Positions 36,028 to 47,389 of a stretch of 64,000 bases of DNA are shown here, piece by piece. The notes beneath the pieces are model-generated. The model had not been told where the DNA came from and searched no databases. It saw nothing but the letters and a program-made list of their open reading frames with translations. The stretch lies in NCBI RefSeq assembly GCF_001583415.1, contig NZ_CP014475.1, positions 4,650,001 to 4,714,000 on the forward strand, read 5' to 3'. Source of the DNA: Mycolicibacterium phlei (GTDB lineage: Bacteria; Actinomycetota; Actinomycetes; Mycobacteriales; Mycobacteriaceae). Positions within the stretch are counted from its first letter, which is position 1. Each line of letters begins with the position of its first letter. A program made the position numbers and the translations under genes.

Positions 36028-36663
36028 CTACTCCCCGGACAGCTGGAACTCGACCAGCGCGGTGACCGTCTCCAGACCTTCGCGCAGCGCCTCGAGCCGC
36101 TCGGCGGGTGACGGCGCGGCCAGCACGGCGTACCGGTCGGCCTGCCCCATCGGCAGCCGGGCGGCCAACGCGTACAACCACTTCCCGGCGTCGCCGGACT
36201 CGTCGGCGCCGGCCACCACCTCGCGAGGGTCGACCTGTGCGCCGCGGGCGGCGGCGATCCGCTCGAACAGCGCGACCATCCGGTCCTCGATCTCGCGGAT
36301 CGCGTCGACGGCGACGGCGGCACCGGGCTCGTCGGGCCAGACCTCGACGGCCGCGCGCGGATAGGGATCGTCGGGCTGCCATTCCAGCACCCGGATCCGT
36401 TCGCCCATCACGCATTTCAACCGGTAGCGGCCGTCACCGAAGTCGGCGACGTCGGTGATGTGGGCCATCGCGCCGACGTTGCTTCGGGTGTCGCCGCCGC
36501 CGACCTCGCGGCCGGCCTCGATCAGCACCACGCCGAACGCCGGGTCGTCGGTGGCCAGGCAGTCGCGCACCAGCGCGGTGTAGCGGGGCTCGAAGATGCG
36601 CAGCGGCAGCTCCTCACCGGGCAGCATCGCCACCTGCAGCGGGAACATCGGGATCGCGGCCAT
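36028..36663 (-). CDS. LON substrate-binding (N-terminal) domain protein (Rv0434-like)
   Basis: 211 residues. MFPLQVAMLPGEELPLRIFEPRYTALV is the typical start of the Lon N-terminal domain, with a later VGAMAHITDVADFGDGRYRLKCVMGERIRV strand set and a helical second half. There is no AAA or protease domain, so this is a stand-alone LON-domain protein, possibly an adaptor. Last gene of the minus-strand row DUF3263-virR-sodC-ybdK; 3 bases separate it from ybdK. Confidence 0.9.
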   Translation of the reverse strand: MAAIPMFPLQVAMLPGEELPLRIFEPRYTALVRDCLATDDPAFGVVLIEAGREVGGGDTRSNVGAMAHITDVADFGDGRYRLKCVMGERIRVLEWQPDDPYPRAAVEVWPDEPGAAVAVDAIREIEDRMVALFERIAAARGAQVDPREVVAGADESGDAGKWLYALAARLPMGQADRYAVLAAPSPAERLEALREGLETVTALVEFQLSGE

Positions 36664-36666
36664 GCG

Positions 36667-37797
36667 TCAGATGTCGAGTTCGGCGACCAGGGCGTCGACC
36701 ACGGCGAGAAGATCGCCGTCGTGTTCCTCGGCGATCCGGCGCTGCCGCTGATACGACGCGCCGTCACGCCAGATGTCGTCGACGTGGGCGAGTTCGTCGG
36801 CGCAGTGCAGTGACGCCGCAACGGGTTCCAGCCGGTTGAGCAGGTCCTCGAGGTCCTCGGTGACCAGCCGCTCGTTGCTGTCGGCGTCCTGGATGATGAT
36901 CGCGTCGAGCCCGTATCGCGCTGCCCGCCACTTGTTCTCCTGCACGTGCCAGGGCGGCATGGTGGGCAGGGGCTCCCCCGCGTCGAGGCGGCGGTCCAGA
37001 TCGACGACCAGGCACTGGGTCAGCGCGACCAGCGCGCTGAGCTCACGCAGGTTGGACACGCCGTCGAAGATCCGGATCTCGACGGTCCCGTTGTGCGGGG
37101 ACGGCCGGATGTCCCACCGGATCTCGTTCATGTGGTCGATGATGCCGGTCTTCTTCTGGTCGTGGACGAAGTTCTCCCACTCCGTCCACGTCTGGAAGTG
37201 GAACGGCAGCCCGGCCGTCGGCAGCTGCTGGAACATCATCGCGCGGTTGGACGCGTACCCGGTGTCCTGGCCGGCCCAGAACGGCGACGACGCCGACAGA
37301 GCCAGCAGATGCGGGTAGTGGTTGAGCAGCGAGGTGATGATCGCCATCACCTTGTGCGCCGAGCGGACCCCGACGTGCACGTGCACACCCCAGATCAGCA
37401 TCTGCCTGCCCCACCACTGGGTGCGCTTGATCAGTTCGGCGTACCGCGGCGCGTCGGTCAGGCTGTCGGGTGACCACGTCGCGAACGGATGGGTGCCCGC
37501 GCAGAACAACTCCATCCCACGCTCGCGCACGATGGGCCGCGTGGCCAGGAGCGTGCTGCGCAGGTCGTCCATCGCCTCGGGCACCGTTTCGCAGATGCCG
37601 GTGACGATCTCGACGGTGTTGCGCAGCAGCTCCTTGTGCACGCGCGGGTTGTCACCGAGTTCCTCGATGACAGCCGTGGCCTGATTGGTCAGGTCGCGGG
37701 TGTGTGCGTCGACAAGTGCGAACTCCCACTCGACACCGACCGTCGGCCGCGGTGAGCCGGCGAAGTCGATGTGGCGGTCAGCCTGCGGTGATGACAC
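36667..37797 (-). CDS. ybdK: Carboxylate-amine ligase of the glutamate-cysteine ligase 2 (YbdK) family
   Basis: 376 residues, GTG start 37797 within the sodC 3' end (20-base overlap). Family signs: [15 protein letters not shown] near residue 19 with metal-binding Glu, GVHVHVGV near 136 and [22 protein letters not shown]. YbdK-type proteins have weak glutamate-cysteine ligase activity; the true substrate is unknown. In M. tuberculosis the same gene (Rv0433) follows sodC, so the context is conserved. Confidence 0.92.
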   Translation of the reverse strand: MSSPQADRHIDFAGSPRPTVGVEWEFALVDAHTRDLTNQATAVIEELGDNPRVHKELLRNTVEIVTGICETVPEAMDDLRSTLLATRPIVRERGMELFCAGTHPFATWSPDSLTDAPRYAELIKRTQWWGRQMLIWGVHVHVGVRSAHKVMAIITSLLNHYPHLLALSASSPFWAGQDTGYASNRAMMFQQLPTAGLPFHFQTWTEWENFVHDQKKTGIIDHMNEIRWDIRPSPHNGTVEIRIFDGVSNLRELSALVALTQCLVVDLDRRLDAGEPLPTMPPWHVQENKWRAARYGLDAIIIQDADSNERLVTEDLEDLLNRLEPVAASLHCADELAHVDDIWRDGASYQRQRRIAEEHDGDLLAVVDALVAELDI

Positions 37798-38485
37798 CGC
37801 ACGCCACCCGCGCGCCGGCGTCGCCGGTCGCCAGAGTGGTCTGGTCCGGCGGCGGATCGCCGTTGATCTGGGTGTAGCGCTCCGGCGGGATGTTGGCGAA
37901 GTTGTCGGCCTTCTCGTGGATGATGATCGAGGTGCCGGCGCCGGAGGTCAGGTCCTCGGCGGTGAACGCGTCGGTCGTGGTCACCAGCTTGGCCGAACCG
38001 TCCTCACGCACCTGCAGCGAGGACAGGTCGCCGCTGGACGGGTGGCCGCTGTGGCCGGGGACCTGGAAGTGACCGCCCGCGGAGTTGAAGTTGCCCGGGT
38101 TGCCGCCGGTCGGCGCGACCGAGTTCGCCTCGCACTTGCCGACCTGGTGGATGTGCAGACCGTGGAAGCCGGGGGTGAGCTCACCCGACTTGGTGGTCTC
38201 GACGGTGACCGTCGCGTAGTCGCCGGTGAACTCGATGGTCGCCTCGGCGACCGGGGTGCCGTCGGCCAGCTTCAGCTCGGCGGTCAGGGTTTCGCCCTTG
38301 GCGGCCTGACCGTGCTCGTCACCGTGGCCGCTGTCCTCCTCGGGCGGCGCCGACGGGGCCGGCGAGCCGGTCCAGATCGACGGGGTGGTACCCGGGGCAT
38401 CGCTCGGAACCTCCGGCGAGGAGCAGGCACTGAGCGCGAGCGCCGGGACTGTGAACAAGGCAGCGGCAGCGACGGTCTTGAACAT
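37778..38485 (-). CDS. sodC: Cu,Zn superoxide dismutase lipoprotein SodC
   Basis: 235 residues from ATG 38485; the in-frame region further upstream overlaps virR and is not used. A lipoprotein signal (ALALSAC) places it on the outer face of the membrane. After a Pro/Ser linker comes the SOD domain: [15 protein letters not shown] with Cu ligands, [21 protein letters not shown] with the bridging His and Zn ligands, and [10 protein letters not shown]. The C-terminal GARVACGVI holds the disulfide cysteine. It removes superoxide at the cell surface. Preceded 10 bases upstream by virR. Confidence 0.96.
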   Translation of the reverse strand: MFKTVAAAALFTVPALALSACSSPEVPSDAPGTTPSIWTGSPAPSAPPEEDSGHGDEHGQAAKGETLTAELKLADGTPVAEATIEFTGDYATVTVETTKSGELTPGFHGLHIHQVGKCEANSVAPTGGNPGNFNSAGGHFQVPGHSGHPSSGDLSSLQVREDGSAKLVTTTDAFTAEDLTSGAGTSIIIHEKADNFANIPPERYTQINGDPPPDQTTLATGDAGARVACGVITAG

Positions 38486-38495
38486 GAGCAAGAGC

Positions 38496-38957
38496 CTAGC
38501 CGGTGACCACCACGACAACGCCCGGCGGTTGCTCGGCGAGTTCGGGGCGGCGTTCCTCGACGGGCGCCTCGAGCACCCGGCCCACCTCTTCGGCGGCCTC
38601 ACGCTCGCCGGGGGCGTCGGAGAAGTACACGGTCGTGACGGGCACGTCGGCCAGCTCGAGGTTGCCGGTCTCGGTCACGTCGAAGCCGGCGTCGCGCAGC
38701 CGGTTGGCGGTGTTCTCCGCGGCGCCGGGCACCTCGGAGATGTTGTAGACCCGCACGTCCACGTCGGCCGGCTCGGGCTTCTCCGAGGTGCTGGTCGGGG
38801 TGCTGGTCGTGGTGGTGGTCGCGATCGCCGGCGTGGTGTCGTCGCCGTCGTCGGACCCCATCGCCTGGAAGCCGACCAACAGGAACACCACGCCCAAGAA
38901 CAGCAGCACCATGACCATGGCGCGCAGGGGCAGACCGGACGAGTCTCGCTGATTCAT
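38496..38957 (-). CDS. virR: VirR-like LytR_C domain membrane protein (Rv0431-like)
   Basis: 153 residues from ATG 38957 (an in-frame GTG lies 9 bases upstream). A transmembrane helix (about 13-33), a Thr/Ser/Pro-rich linker, and a LytR C-terminal domain: [27 protein letters not shown]. In M. tuberculosis VirR (Rv0431) controls vesicle release and cell-wall stability. Symbol given by domain, size and conserved position next to sodC. Confidence 0.85.
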   Translation of the reverse strand: MNQRDSSGLPLRAMVMVLLFLGVVFLLVGFQAMGSDDGDDTTPAIATTTTTSTPTSTSEKPEPADVDVRVYNISEVPGAAENTANRLRDAGFDVTETGNLELADVPVTTVYFSDAPGEREAAEEVGRVLEAPVEERRPELAEQPPGVVVVVTG

Positions 38958-39021
38958 TGCGACCACCTTATCGACCGGACCGCCGTCTCCGGCTGCGCCC
39001 GCCCGACGTCAGCTACTGCGA

Positions 39022-39330
39022 TCAGGTGATCTCGAAGCCGAGCCGGCGCGCCGCGCGGGCCTTCTGCCTGCTGGCACGCAGCCGCCGCAGGCGCTTGACC
39101 AGCATCGGATCGAAGGCCAGGGCCTCCGGCCGGTCGATGAGGGCGTTGAGGATCTGGTAGTACCGCGTGGCCGACATGGAGAACAGCTCTTTGATGGCGT
39201 CTTCCTTGGAGCCCGCGTACTTCCACCACTGCCGCTCAAACGCGAGGATGTCCCGCTCGCGCCGCGTCAACCCGTCGGAGAGATCAGAGTCGTCCCCAGA
39301 TTGCTCAGTCCGCGCGATCGCGCCGTCCAT
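39022..39330 (-). CDS. DUF3263 protein (Rv0430-like)
   Basis: 102 residues from ATG 39330, the length expected for the M. tuberculosis homologue; a 121-residue frame from 39387 is less likely. LTRRERDILAFERQWWKYAGSKEDAIKELF followed by MSATRYYQILNALIDRPEALAFDPMLVKRL is the DUF3263 pattern, which looks like a helical DNA-binding fold. The C-terminus is strongly basic (RRLRRLRASRQKARAARR). Possibly a small regulator; divergent from def with 137 bases between starts. Confidence 0.9.
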   Translation of the reverse strand: MDGAIARTEQSGDDSDLSDGLTRRERDILAFERQWWKYAGSKEDAIKELFSMSATRYYQILNALIDRPEALAFDPMLVKRLRRLRASRQKARAARRLGFEIT

Positions 39331-39467
39331 CTCGCTCCTGGACCCTTCCGACAAACGTGAATGACATCGATGTGGTTCGGCGCTCATTCAACCACGGCTG
39401 TCGTTGATGAGCCGGTCGACATGCCCGCGAGTCGGCGGCAAAAGGTTGCCGACCTAAGATTTTGCGC

Positions 39468-40064
39468 ATGGCCGTCGTACCGATCCGCATCGTAGGAGAT
39501 CCGGTCCTGCACACCCCCACCGAGCCGGTGCCCGTCGGCGACGACGGCAAGCTGCCCGAGGATCTCGCAGATCTGATCCAAGACATGTTCGACACGATGG
39601 ACGCCGCCAACGGCGTCGGTCTGGCCGCCAACCAGATCGGCGTGTCCAAGCGGCTGTTCGTCTACGACTGCGCCGAGGAGCGCGGTAAGCCCCACTCCCG
39701 CCGGCGCGGCGTCGTCATCAACCCGGTGCTGGAGACCTCCGAGATCCCGGAGACCATGCCCGACCCGGACGAGGACGAGGAGGGCTGCCTGTCGGTGCCC
39801 GGCGAGCAGTTCCCCACCGGGCGGGCCACCTGGGCGCGGGTCACCGGGCTCGACGCCGAGGGCAACCCGGTCACGCTGGAGGGCACCGACCTGTTCGCCC
39901 GGATGCTGCAGCACGAGACCGGCCACCTCGACGGGTTCCTCTACATCGACAAGCTGATCGGCAGGCACGCCCGCAGCGCCAAGCGCGCGATCAAGGCGCA
40001 CGGCTGGGGCAAGCCCGGACTGTCCTGGATGCCGGGCAAGGACCCGGATCCGTTCGGGCACTGA
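39468..40064 (+). CDS. def: Peptide deformylase
   Basis: 198 residues from ATG 39468. It removes the formyl group from nascent proteins. All three motifs are present: [10 protein letters not shown] (about 48-57), EGCLSVP with metal ligand Cys, and QHETGHLDG with the HExxH metal site. The insertion between motifs 1 and 2 ([12 protein letters not shown]) is typical of mycobacterial enzymes. The TGA overlaps the GNAT start (TGATG). Confidence 0.97.
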   Translation: MAVVPIRIVGDPVLHTPTEPVPVGDDGKLPEDLADLIQDMFDTMDAANGVGLAANQIGVSKRLFVYDCAEERGKPHSRRRGVVINPVLETSEIPETMPDPDEDEEGCLSVPGEQFPTGRATWARVTGLDAEGNPVTLEGTDLFARMLQHETGHLDGFLYIDKLIGRHARSAKRAIKAHGWGKPGLSWMPGKDPDPFGH

Positions 40065-40954
40065 TGCCGTTCCCCGCACCCGGGGTGCGGGTGATCATCC
40101 GCTACCGGTTGCCCGCCGGATCCGAACCGCCGCTCACCGACGTGATCGGGCTGCTCGAGCGGTCCGGGCCGACGCTGCGGGTACGCACCAAGGAGGGCGA
40201 CGTCGTCGACGTCGACCCGGCCGATGTGGTGGTCCTCAAGGAACTACCGCCGCGCACGGTACGCACCTCCGACATCCGCAAGGTCGAACACGCCGCCGCG
40301 CTGGCGTGGCCGGGCACCGAACAACGCTGGGTCGACGGCTGGCTGCTGCGCGCCGGCGGCGGGAACAGCCACCGCGGCAATTCGGCGGTGCCGCTGGGAT
40401 TCGAGGCCACCGCGTCGGCGCTGCCCGAGATCGTGGCGTGGTACGGCGAGCGGGGCCGCACGCCGTGGTTGTCGATCCCGGACCGGCTCTACCGGCTGGC
40501 CGACGCGCGCCCGCACCTGGAGACCCTGGTGATGGTGCGCGAGTTGACGGACGAGAAGGCCGATCCGGCAGTCACTCTCGAGTCCGTTCCGTCGGCGGAG
40601 TGGCTGCGGCTGTATCAGCGGGACCTGCCGGTGGAGGTGCTGACCGCGGTGGTCGACGGTGACGTGGTGTTCGGCATGGTGCCCGGGGCGGCGGTGGGCC
40701 GGGCCGCGGTGACCACGGCACCCGACGGGAGCCGGTTCGTGGGACTCTCGGCGGTGCGGGTCGACGAGGCCGCGCGCGGCCGCGGGCATGCCCGCCGGTT
40801 GTGTCAGACGCTGCTGCACTGGGGTTCGGGCCGGGGCGCGACGCGCGGGTATGTGCAGGTGCTGACGGACAACGCGGTGGCGATCGGGCTGTACGAGTCG
40901 ATGGGTTTCACTACGCAGCACCGCAGCCGGTTCGTCGACGCTCGTAGCCTGTAG
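40064..40954 (+). CDS. GNAT family N-acetyltransferase (Rv0428c-like)
   Basis: 296 residues. An N-terminal SH3-like region (IIRYRLPAGSEPPLTDVIGLL) is followed by a C-terminal GNAT domain: SAVRVDEAARGRGHARRLCQTLL is the acetyl-CoA pyrophosphate loop, and NAVAIGLYESMGFTTQHRSRFV the closing strand. Coupled to def by a one-base overlap, an arrangement I recall from M. tuberculosis, suggesting but not proving a role with nascent protein N-termini. Confidence 0.92.
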   Translation: MPFPAPGVRVIIRYRLPAGSEPPLTDVIGLLERSGPTLRVRTKEGDVVDVDPADVVVLKELPPRTVRTSDIRKVEHAAALAWPGTEQRWVDGWLLRAGGGNSHRGNSAVPLGFEATASALPEIVAWYGERGRTPWLSIPDRLYRLADARPHLETLVMVRELTDEKADPAVTLESVPSAEWLRLYQRDLPVEVLTAVVDGDVVFGMVPGAAVGRAAVTTAPDGSRFVGLSAVRVDEAARGRGHARRLCQTLLHWGSGRGATRGYVQVLTDNAVAIGLYESMGFTTQHRSRFVDARSL

Positions 40955-40957
40955 CCC

Positions 40958-41773
40958 ATGCGTATCGCGACGTGGAACGTCAACTCGATCCGGGCCCGGG
41001 TGGACCGGGTCACCGACTGGCTGCAGCGCGCCGACATCGATGTGCTGGCGATGCAGGAGACCAAGTGCAACGACGAGCAGTTCCCGTCGATGCCGTTCCT
41101 GGCCGCCGGTTACGAGGTGGTGCACTGCGGGTTCAACCAGTGGAACGGGGTGGCGATCGCGTCGCGGGTCGGCATCGACGACGTGCAGGTCGGGTTCGAC
41201 GGTCAGCCCACGTGGAGCGACAAGCCGGAGGCGGAGGGCACCGCGGAGGCCAGGGCGCTGGGGGCGACGTGCAACGGGGTGCGGGTGTGGAGCCTGTACG
41301 TGCCCAACGGCCGCACCGTCGACTCACCGCACTACGTGTACAAGCTGGAATGGCTTGCGGCGCTGCGCGACAGCGCGAACAAATGGCTCGCCGAGGACCC
41401 GTCGGCACAGATCGCACTGGTCGGCGACTGGAACATCGCACCCACCGACGAGGACGTGTGGGACATGGAGGTGTTCAAGGACAGCACCCATGTCACACCG
41501 CCGGAACGGGCCGCGTTCAACGCGATCCTCGAGGCGCAGTTCACCGACGTGGTGCGGCCGTTCACGCCCGGTCCCGGGGTGTACACCTACTGGGACTACA
41601 CGCAGCTTCGGTTCCCGAAGAACCGCGGGATGCGCATCGACTTCATCCTCGGCTCACCGGCTTTCGCGCAACGGGTGACCCACGCCGAGATCGTCCGCGA
41701 CGAACGCAAGAGCGGCAAGAACCGGATCGGCTCGCCCAGCGATCACGCTCCGGTGCTGGTGGAGCTGGGCTGA
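40958..41773 (+). CDS. xthA: Exodeoxyribonuclease III
   Basis: 271 residues, starting 3 bases after the GNAT stop. AP endonuclease/3'-5' exonuclease of base excision repair. ATWNVNSIRAR, QETKCND with the metal Glu, LYVPNGR, VGDWNIAP and PSDHAPV with the catalytic His are all present. YWDYTQLRFPKNRGMRIDFILGS is typical. A hairpin follows 2 bases after the stop. Confidence 0.97.
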   Translation: MRIATWNVNSIRARVDRVTDWLQRADIDVLAMQETKCNDEQFPSMPFLAAGYEVVHCGFNQWNGVAIASRVGIDDVQVGFDGQPTWSDKPEAEGTAEARALGATCNGVRVWSLYVPNGRTVDSPHYVYKLEWLAALRDSANKWLAEDPSAQIALVGDWNIAPTDEDVWDMEVFKDSTHVTPPERAAFNAILEAQFTDVVRPFTPGPGVYTYWDYTQLRFPKNRGMRIDFILGSPAFAQRVTHAEIVRDERKSGKNRIGSPSDHAPVLVELG

Positions 41774-41775
41774 TC

Positions 41776-41836
41776 CGTCGAACGTGCTTGTCTGCGAGAC
41801 ATCGCCGAAATCTCGCACATAACTTCACGTTCGACG
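41776..41836. repeat. Hairpin after xthA (related intergenic repeat, copy C)
   Basis: Outer arms CGTCGAACGTG (41776-41786) and CACGTTCGACG (41826-41836) are perfect complements; an inner pair TGCGAGA (41793-41799)/TCTCGCA (41811-41817) closes a CATCGCCGAAA loop. The core CGAACGTG/CACGTTCG is shared with the repeats at 4038 and 26293, but the inner sequence differs. No U-tract; probably the xthA transcription end. Confidence 0.65.
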
Positions 41837-41890
41837 CATTTGCGTGATCGCCCGACGCGATTTGTCGGACCCCGGTGGCATGATCGGGTC

Positions 41891-43492
41891 ATGGTCGAAC
41901 AGGAGTTCGAGCTCGCAGATCCGGACGGCTGCGTGGCTGTCCTCGAGGAGACGCGCCGCGACGAGTCCAGGCTGATGGCGCGCCAGATGACTGCCATCGC
42001 CGACCTGTTGGCCCATCGGACCGCCGAAGCGGAGGGCGTCGATCCCGATCCGGGCTGGTCCATGATCACCGGCTTCTCGCGCACCGTCGCCGAGGTGGGC
42101 GCCGCGCTGCACATGGCACCGAGGGAGGCGAACAAAGTGGTCGCCTGCGCGGAGGCACTCGACCTGCGGCTGCCCAGGATCCGCGATCTGCTCGCCGAGG
42201 GCCACATCGATTTCGCCAGCGTGCGCACCATCGTCACCCGCACCGAACTGGTGGAACAGGAGCTGATCGGCGCGCTCGACAGGCGACTGGCCGAACGCAT
42301 CCGCCGGTGGGAGTGCTGGTCGCACAAGCGGCTGGTCAACGCGGTCGACAAGGTGATCCTCACCATCGACCCGGACGCCGCCAAGGAGCGCCGTGCCCGC
42401 GCCGACGGTGACCGCTACATGAAGATCACGCCGCAGGTCGACGGGACCGCGAAGGTCCAGGGCCGCATCTCGGCGACCGCCGCCGCCGTCTACGAGCGGC
42501 GCATGGACCAGCTCGTGAAGACGTTGTGCGCCAACGACTCCCGCACGATGGACCAGCGCCGCGCCGACGCCATGCAGGCGATCGCCGAGAACCGCACCCG
42601 GCTCGACTGCACCTGCGGCAGCGACGACTGCCCCATGCGCACCGAGGATCCCGGACCGCAGCGCGCCGTTCCCGTCGTCATCAACGTCATCGCCACTGAG
42701 GCGACCGTCAGCGGGGAGAGTGAGGAGCCGGGCTACCTCGAGGGCTTCGGGGTGATCGACGCCGACACGGTGCGCGAGCTGACCGAAGACGCGAAGCTGC
42801 GCCCGCTGGCGGAGCCGACGGTGACCGAGGAGCGGGCCCACCGCTACCAGCCCACGCCGGCGGTGGCGCGGTGGGTGCGGTACCGGGACCTGACGTGCCG
42901 TTTCCCGTTCTGTGACCGCAAGGCGGCCATCTGCGACCTCGACCACACGACACCGTTCAATCACGAGGACCCGGCGACGGGCGGGTTGACCGTGCCATCG
43001 GATCTGGCCGCCTACTGCCGTCAGCACCACCGGCTCAAGACCTTCCTCAGCGGGTTGGACGGCTGGCAGGACGAACAGCTCGCCGACGGCACGATCGTGT
43101 GGAGGACGCCGACCGGCCGGGTGTACCGCACCACCCCCGACGGGCCCGAACTGTTCCCTCAGATGCGCCCGGACTGTACGGAACCCAAGCCGCGCAGACG
43201 GAATCGGCAGCGCGAACGCAAGGCACGGATCGCGCGGATGCGCGAGACACTGCGCGCGCAGCGCCCGGTCAACGCGGCGCAGCGCAACCTGGACCGGGCA
43301 CGCACGAAGGAGATTGAACTTCGCAAGTGGCGCAATGAATCTCGCCGATGGCTGCTGCTGTTCAAGGGTGAGCGCAAGAGCAGAAGTCCGTTCGCCCGCT
43401 GGATCAACGACCCCTTCGAGCCGGAGGATCTGACCCCGGACTGGCGACCACCGCCGGATCCGGAACCCCGGTTCGACGAGCCGCCGTTCTGA
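41891..43492 (+). CDS. 13E12-type DUF222/HNH endonuclease-domain protein
   Basis: 533 residues from ATG 41891. The N-terminal DUF222 region is rich in helices (MARQMTAIADLLAHRTAEAEG, SRTVAEVGAALHMAPREAN, LPRIRDLLAEGHIDFASVRTI). The HNH domain near residues 335-385 is YRDLTCRFPFCDRKAAICDLDHT then YCRQHHRLKT, with two Cys pairs and His residues for zinc and catalysis. The tail is basic and Pro-rich. This is the multicopy actinobacterial 13E12 family, often called REP13E12-associated. Function unproven. It occupies the place of Rv0424c-Rv0426c in the M. tuberculosis order, consistent with insertion. Confidence 0.9.
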   Translation: MVEQEFELADPDGCVAVLEETRRDESRLMARQMTAIADLLAHRTAEAEGVDPDPGWSMITGFSRTVAEVGAALHMAPREANKVVACAEALDLRLPRIRDLLAEGHIDFASVRTIVTRTELVEQELIGALDRRLAERIRRWECWSHKRLVNAVDKVILTIDPDAAKERRARADGDRYMKITPQVDGTAKVQGRISATAAAVYERRMDQLVKTLCANDSRTMDQRRADAMQAIAENRTRLDCTCGSDDCPMRTEDPGPQRAVPVVINVIATEATVSGESEEPGYLEGFGVIDADTVRELTEDAKLRPLAEPTVTEERAHRYQPTPAVARWVRYRDLTCRFPFCDRKAAICDLDHTTPFNHEDPATGGLTVPSDLAAYCRQHHRLKTFLSGLDGWQDEQLADGTIVWRTPTGRVYRTTPDGPELFPQMRPDCTEPKPRRRNRQRERKARIARMRETLRAQRPVNAAQRNLDRARTKEIELRKWRNESRRWLLLFKGERKSRSPFARWINDPFEPEDLTPDWRPPPDPEPRFDEPPF

Positions 43493-43549
43493 CGGGCGGC
43501 CGGTCGGACACATCCGCGCCTCCCCCTCCCGTTCCGGCGGTTCCTGCGC

Positions 43550-43555
43550 TAACGT
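43550..43555 (+). promoter_or_regulatory. Candidate -10 element for the thiC operon
   Basis: TAACGT fits the mycobacterial TAxxxT -10 and lies about 15 bases before the riboswitch, a sensible place for transcription start near 43562. No clear -35 is visible. Weak evidence. Confidence 0.35.
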
Positions 43556-43565
43556 GACCGATGTC

Positions 43566-46078
<2,513 letters not shown>

Positions 46079-46082
<4 letters not shown>

Positions 46083-46711
46083 GCCGCACGACCGATATCG
46101 AGCAGATCGCCGGGGTGGCCCACGAGCCCGACGGCACACCGCACGGCGTCGTCGTGCTCACCCACGGCGCAGGCGGCAGCCGGGAGGCGCCGCTGCTGGT
46201 GCGGATCTGCGACGAGTGGGCGGCGCGGGGCTGGCTGGCGGTGCGCTACAACCTGCCGTACCGGCGGCGACGGCCCAAGGGGCCGCCGTCGGGTTCGGCC
46301 AAGGCCGACCAGGCGGGCGTGGTGGAGGCGATCGCACTGGCCCGCACCCTGGCCGACGGCCCGGTGATCGCCGGCGGGCACTCCTACGGCGGCCGGATGA
46401 CCTCGATGGTGGCCGCCGAACACACGGCCGGCCTGGACGTGCTGACGCTGTTCTCCTATCCCCTGCACCCGCCGGGCAAGCCCGAGCGCGCCCGCACCGA
46501 GCACCTGCCCGCCATCACCGCGCCGACGGTGTTCACCCACGGCACCGCCGACCCGTTCGGCTCGATCGACGAGCTGCGTGCCGCGGCCGCGCTGGTCGGG
46601 GCGCCCACCGAGGTCGTGGAGATCACCGGTGCGCGGCACGACCTGGGCTCGAAGATGCTCGACGTGCCCGCGCTGGCCGTCGACGCGGCGCTGCGGTTGC
46701 TCGCGGGATAA
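46079..46711 (+). CDS. Alpha/beta-hydrolase, dienelactone-hydrolase-like (Rv0421c-like)
   Basis: 210 residues from ATG 46079, overlapping thiD. Pattern of the KANL3/TEX30-type hydrolases: VVVLTHGAGGSREAPLL (oxyanion region), nucleophile elbow GGHSYGGRM near residue 101, FTHGTADPFG with the Asp, and the late His in GARHDLG. Its stable position behind thiC-thiD suggests a thiamine link, but no reaction is known. Confidence 0.88.
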
Positions 46712-46747
46712 CCGCCCGACCGGCCGTCGCCGCGATACGGTGCCTGG

Positions 46748-47347
46748 GTGACCACGCCTCCTGGCCCGCCGCCGCCCCCGTACGGTGCGCAGCCGCCCTA
46801 CCAGCAGCCCTACGGCCAGCAGCCCTATGGTCAGCCCGGCTACCCGCCGCCCCCGCCCATGCCGTACTCCGGCGAGCAGCCCCACTACGGGCCGCCGCCG
46901 GCCAAGTCCCGCAGGCCGATGTACCTGGCGCTGGGTGCGCTGGCGGTGCTGGCCGTCCTGGTCGTGGGCGGTGTCGTGCTGTACCTGACCGTCGGCAGGG
47001 GCACCGTGACCGCCACCAGCATCGGGGTGGGCGACTGCCTGCGCGAGATCCCCGGCGACACCCGGGTGCTGACGGTGCGCACCGTCGACTGCGGCGAGAA
47101 CCACGCCGGCGAGGTGTTCGCGGTGCTGGAGATGCCCGCGGGTGATTTTCCGGGCCAGGCAGCGATCGACGCCTACGCCGAACAGTGCAGCCCGGCGCTG
47201 GCCGCCTATTCACCGCAGGCCATGACCGACGACTCGGTGCAGATGTACGTGCTCTACCCGACAGAGGAGACCTGGGCCCAGGGCGACCGGGCCGTGACCT
47301 GCATCGCGACGCTCGATCCGCCGCGGGCCGGGTCGCTGAGGGGCTGA
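46748..47347 (+). CDS. Pro/Tyr-rich septum-formation-domain membrane protein (Rv0420c-like)
   Basis: 199 residues, GTG start 46748. Residues 1-55 are Pro/Gln/Tyr/Gly repeats (PYQQPYGQQPYGQPGYPP), typical of actinobacterial division and membrane proteins. One helix (about 58-80) is followed by an extracytoplasmic domain: VGDCLREIPGD, VDCGENHAGEVFAVLEMP, and four cysteines in disulfide-like spacing, as in the Septum_form domain. It probably sits in the cell envelope with an outside C-terminus. Confidence 0.83.
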   Translation: MTTPPGPPPPPYGAQPPYQQPYGQQPYGQPGYPPPPPMPYSGEQPHYGPPPAKSRRPMYLALGALAVLAVLVVGGVVLYLTVGRGTVTATSIGVGDCLREIPGDTRVLTVRTVDCGENHAGEVFAVLEMPAGDFPGQAAIDAYAEQCSPALAAYSPQAMTDDSVQMYVLYPTEETWAQGDRAVTCIATLDPPRAGSLRG

Positions 47348-47389
47348 GGCTCCCCGAACCTATCTGTAACCTGGGGTACCGTTTTCTCC

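Noticed and set aside
41891-43492. Complete insertion sequence around the HNH gene
   Set aside because: No transposase and no terminal inverted or direct repeats visible; the flanking hairpin belongs to the xthA 3' end.
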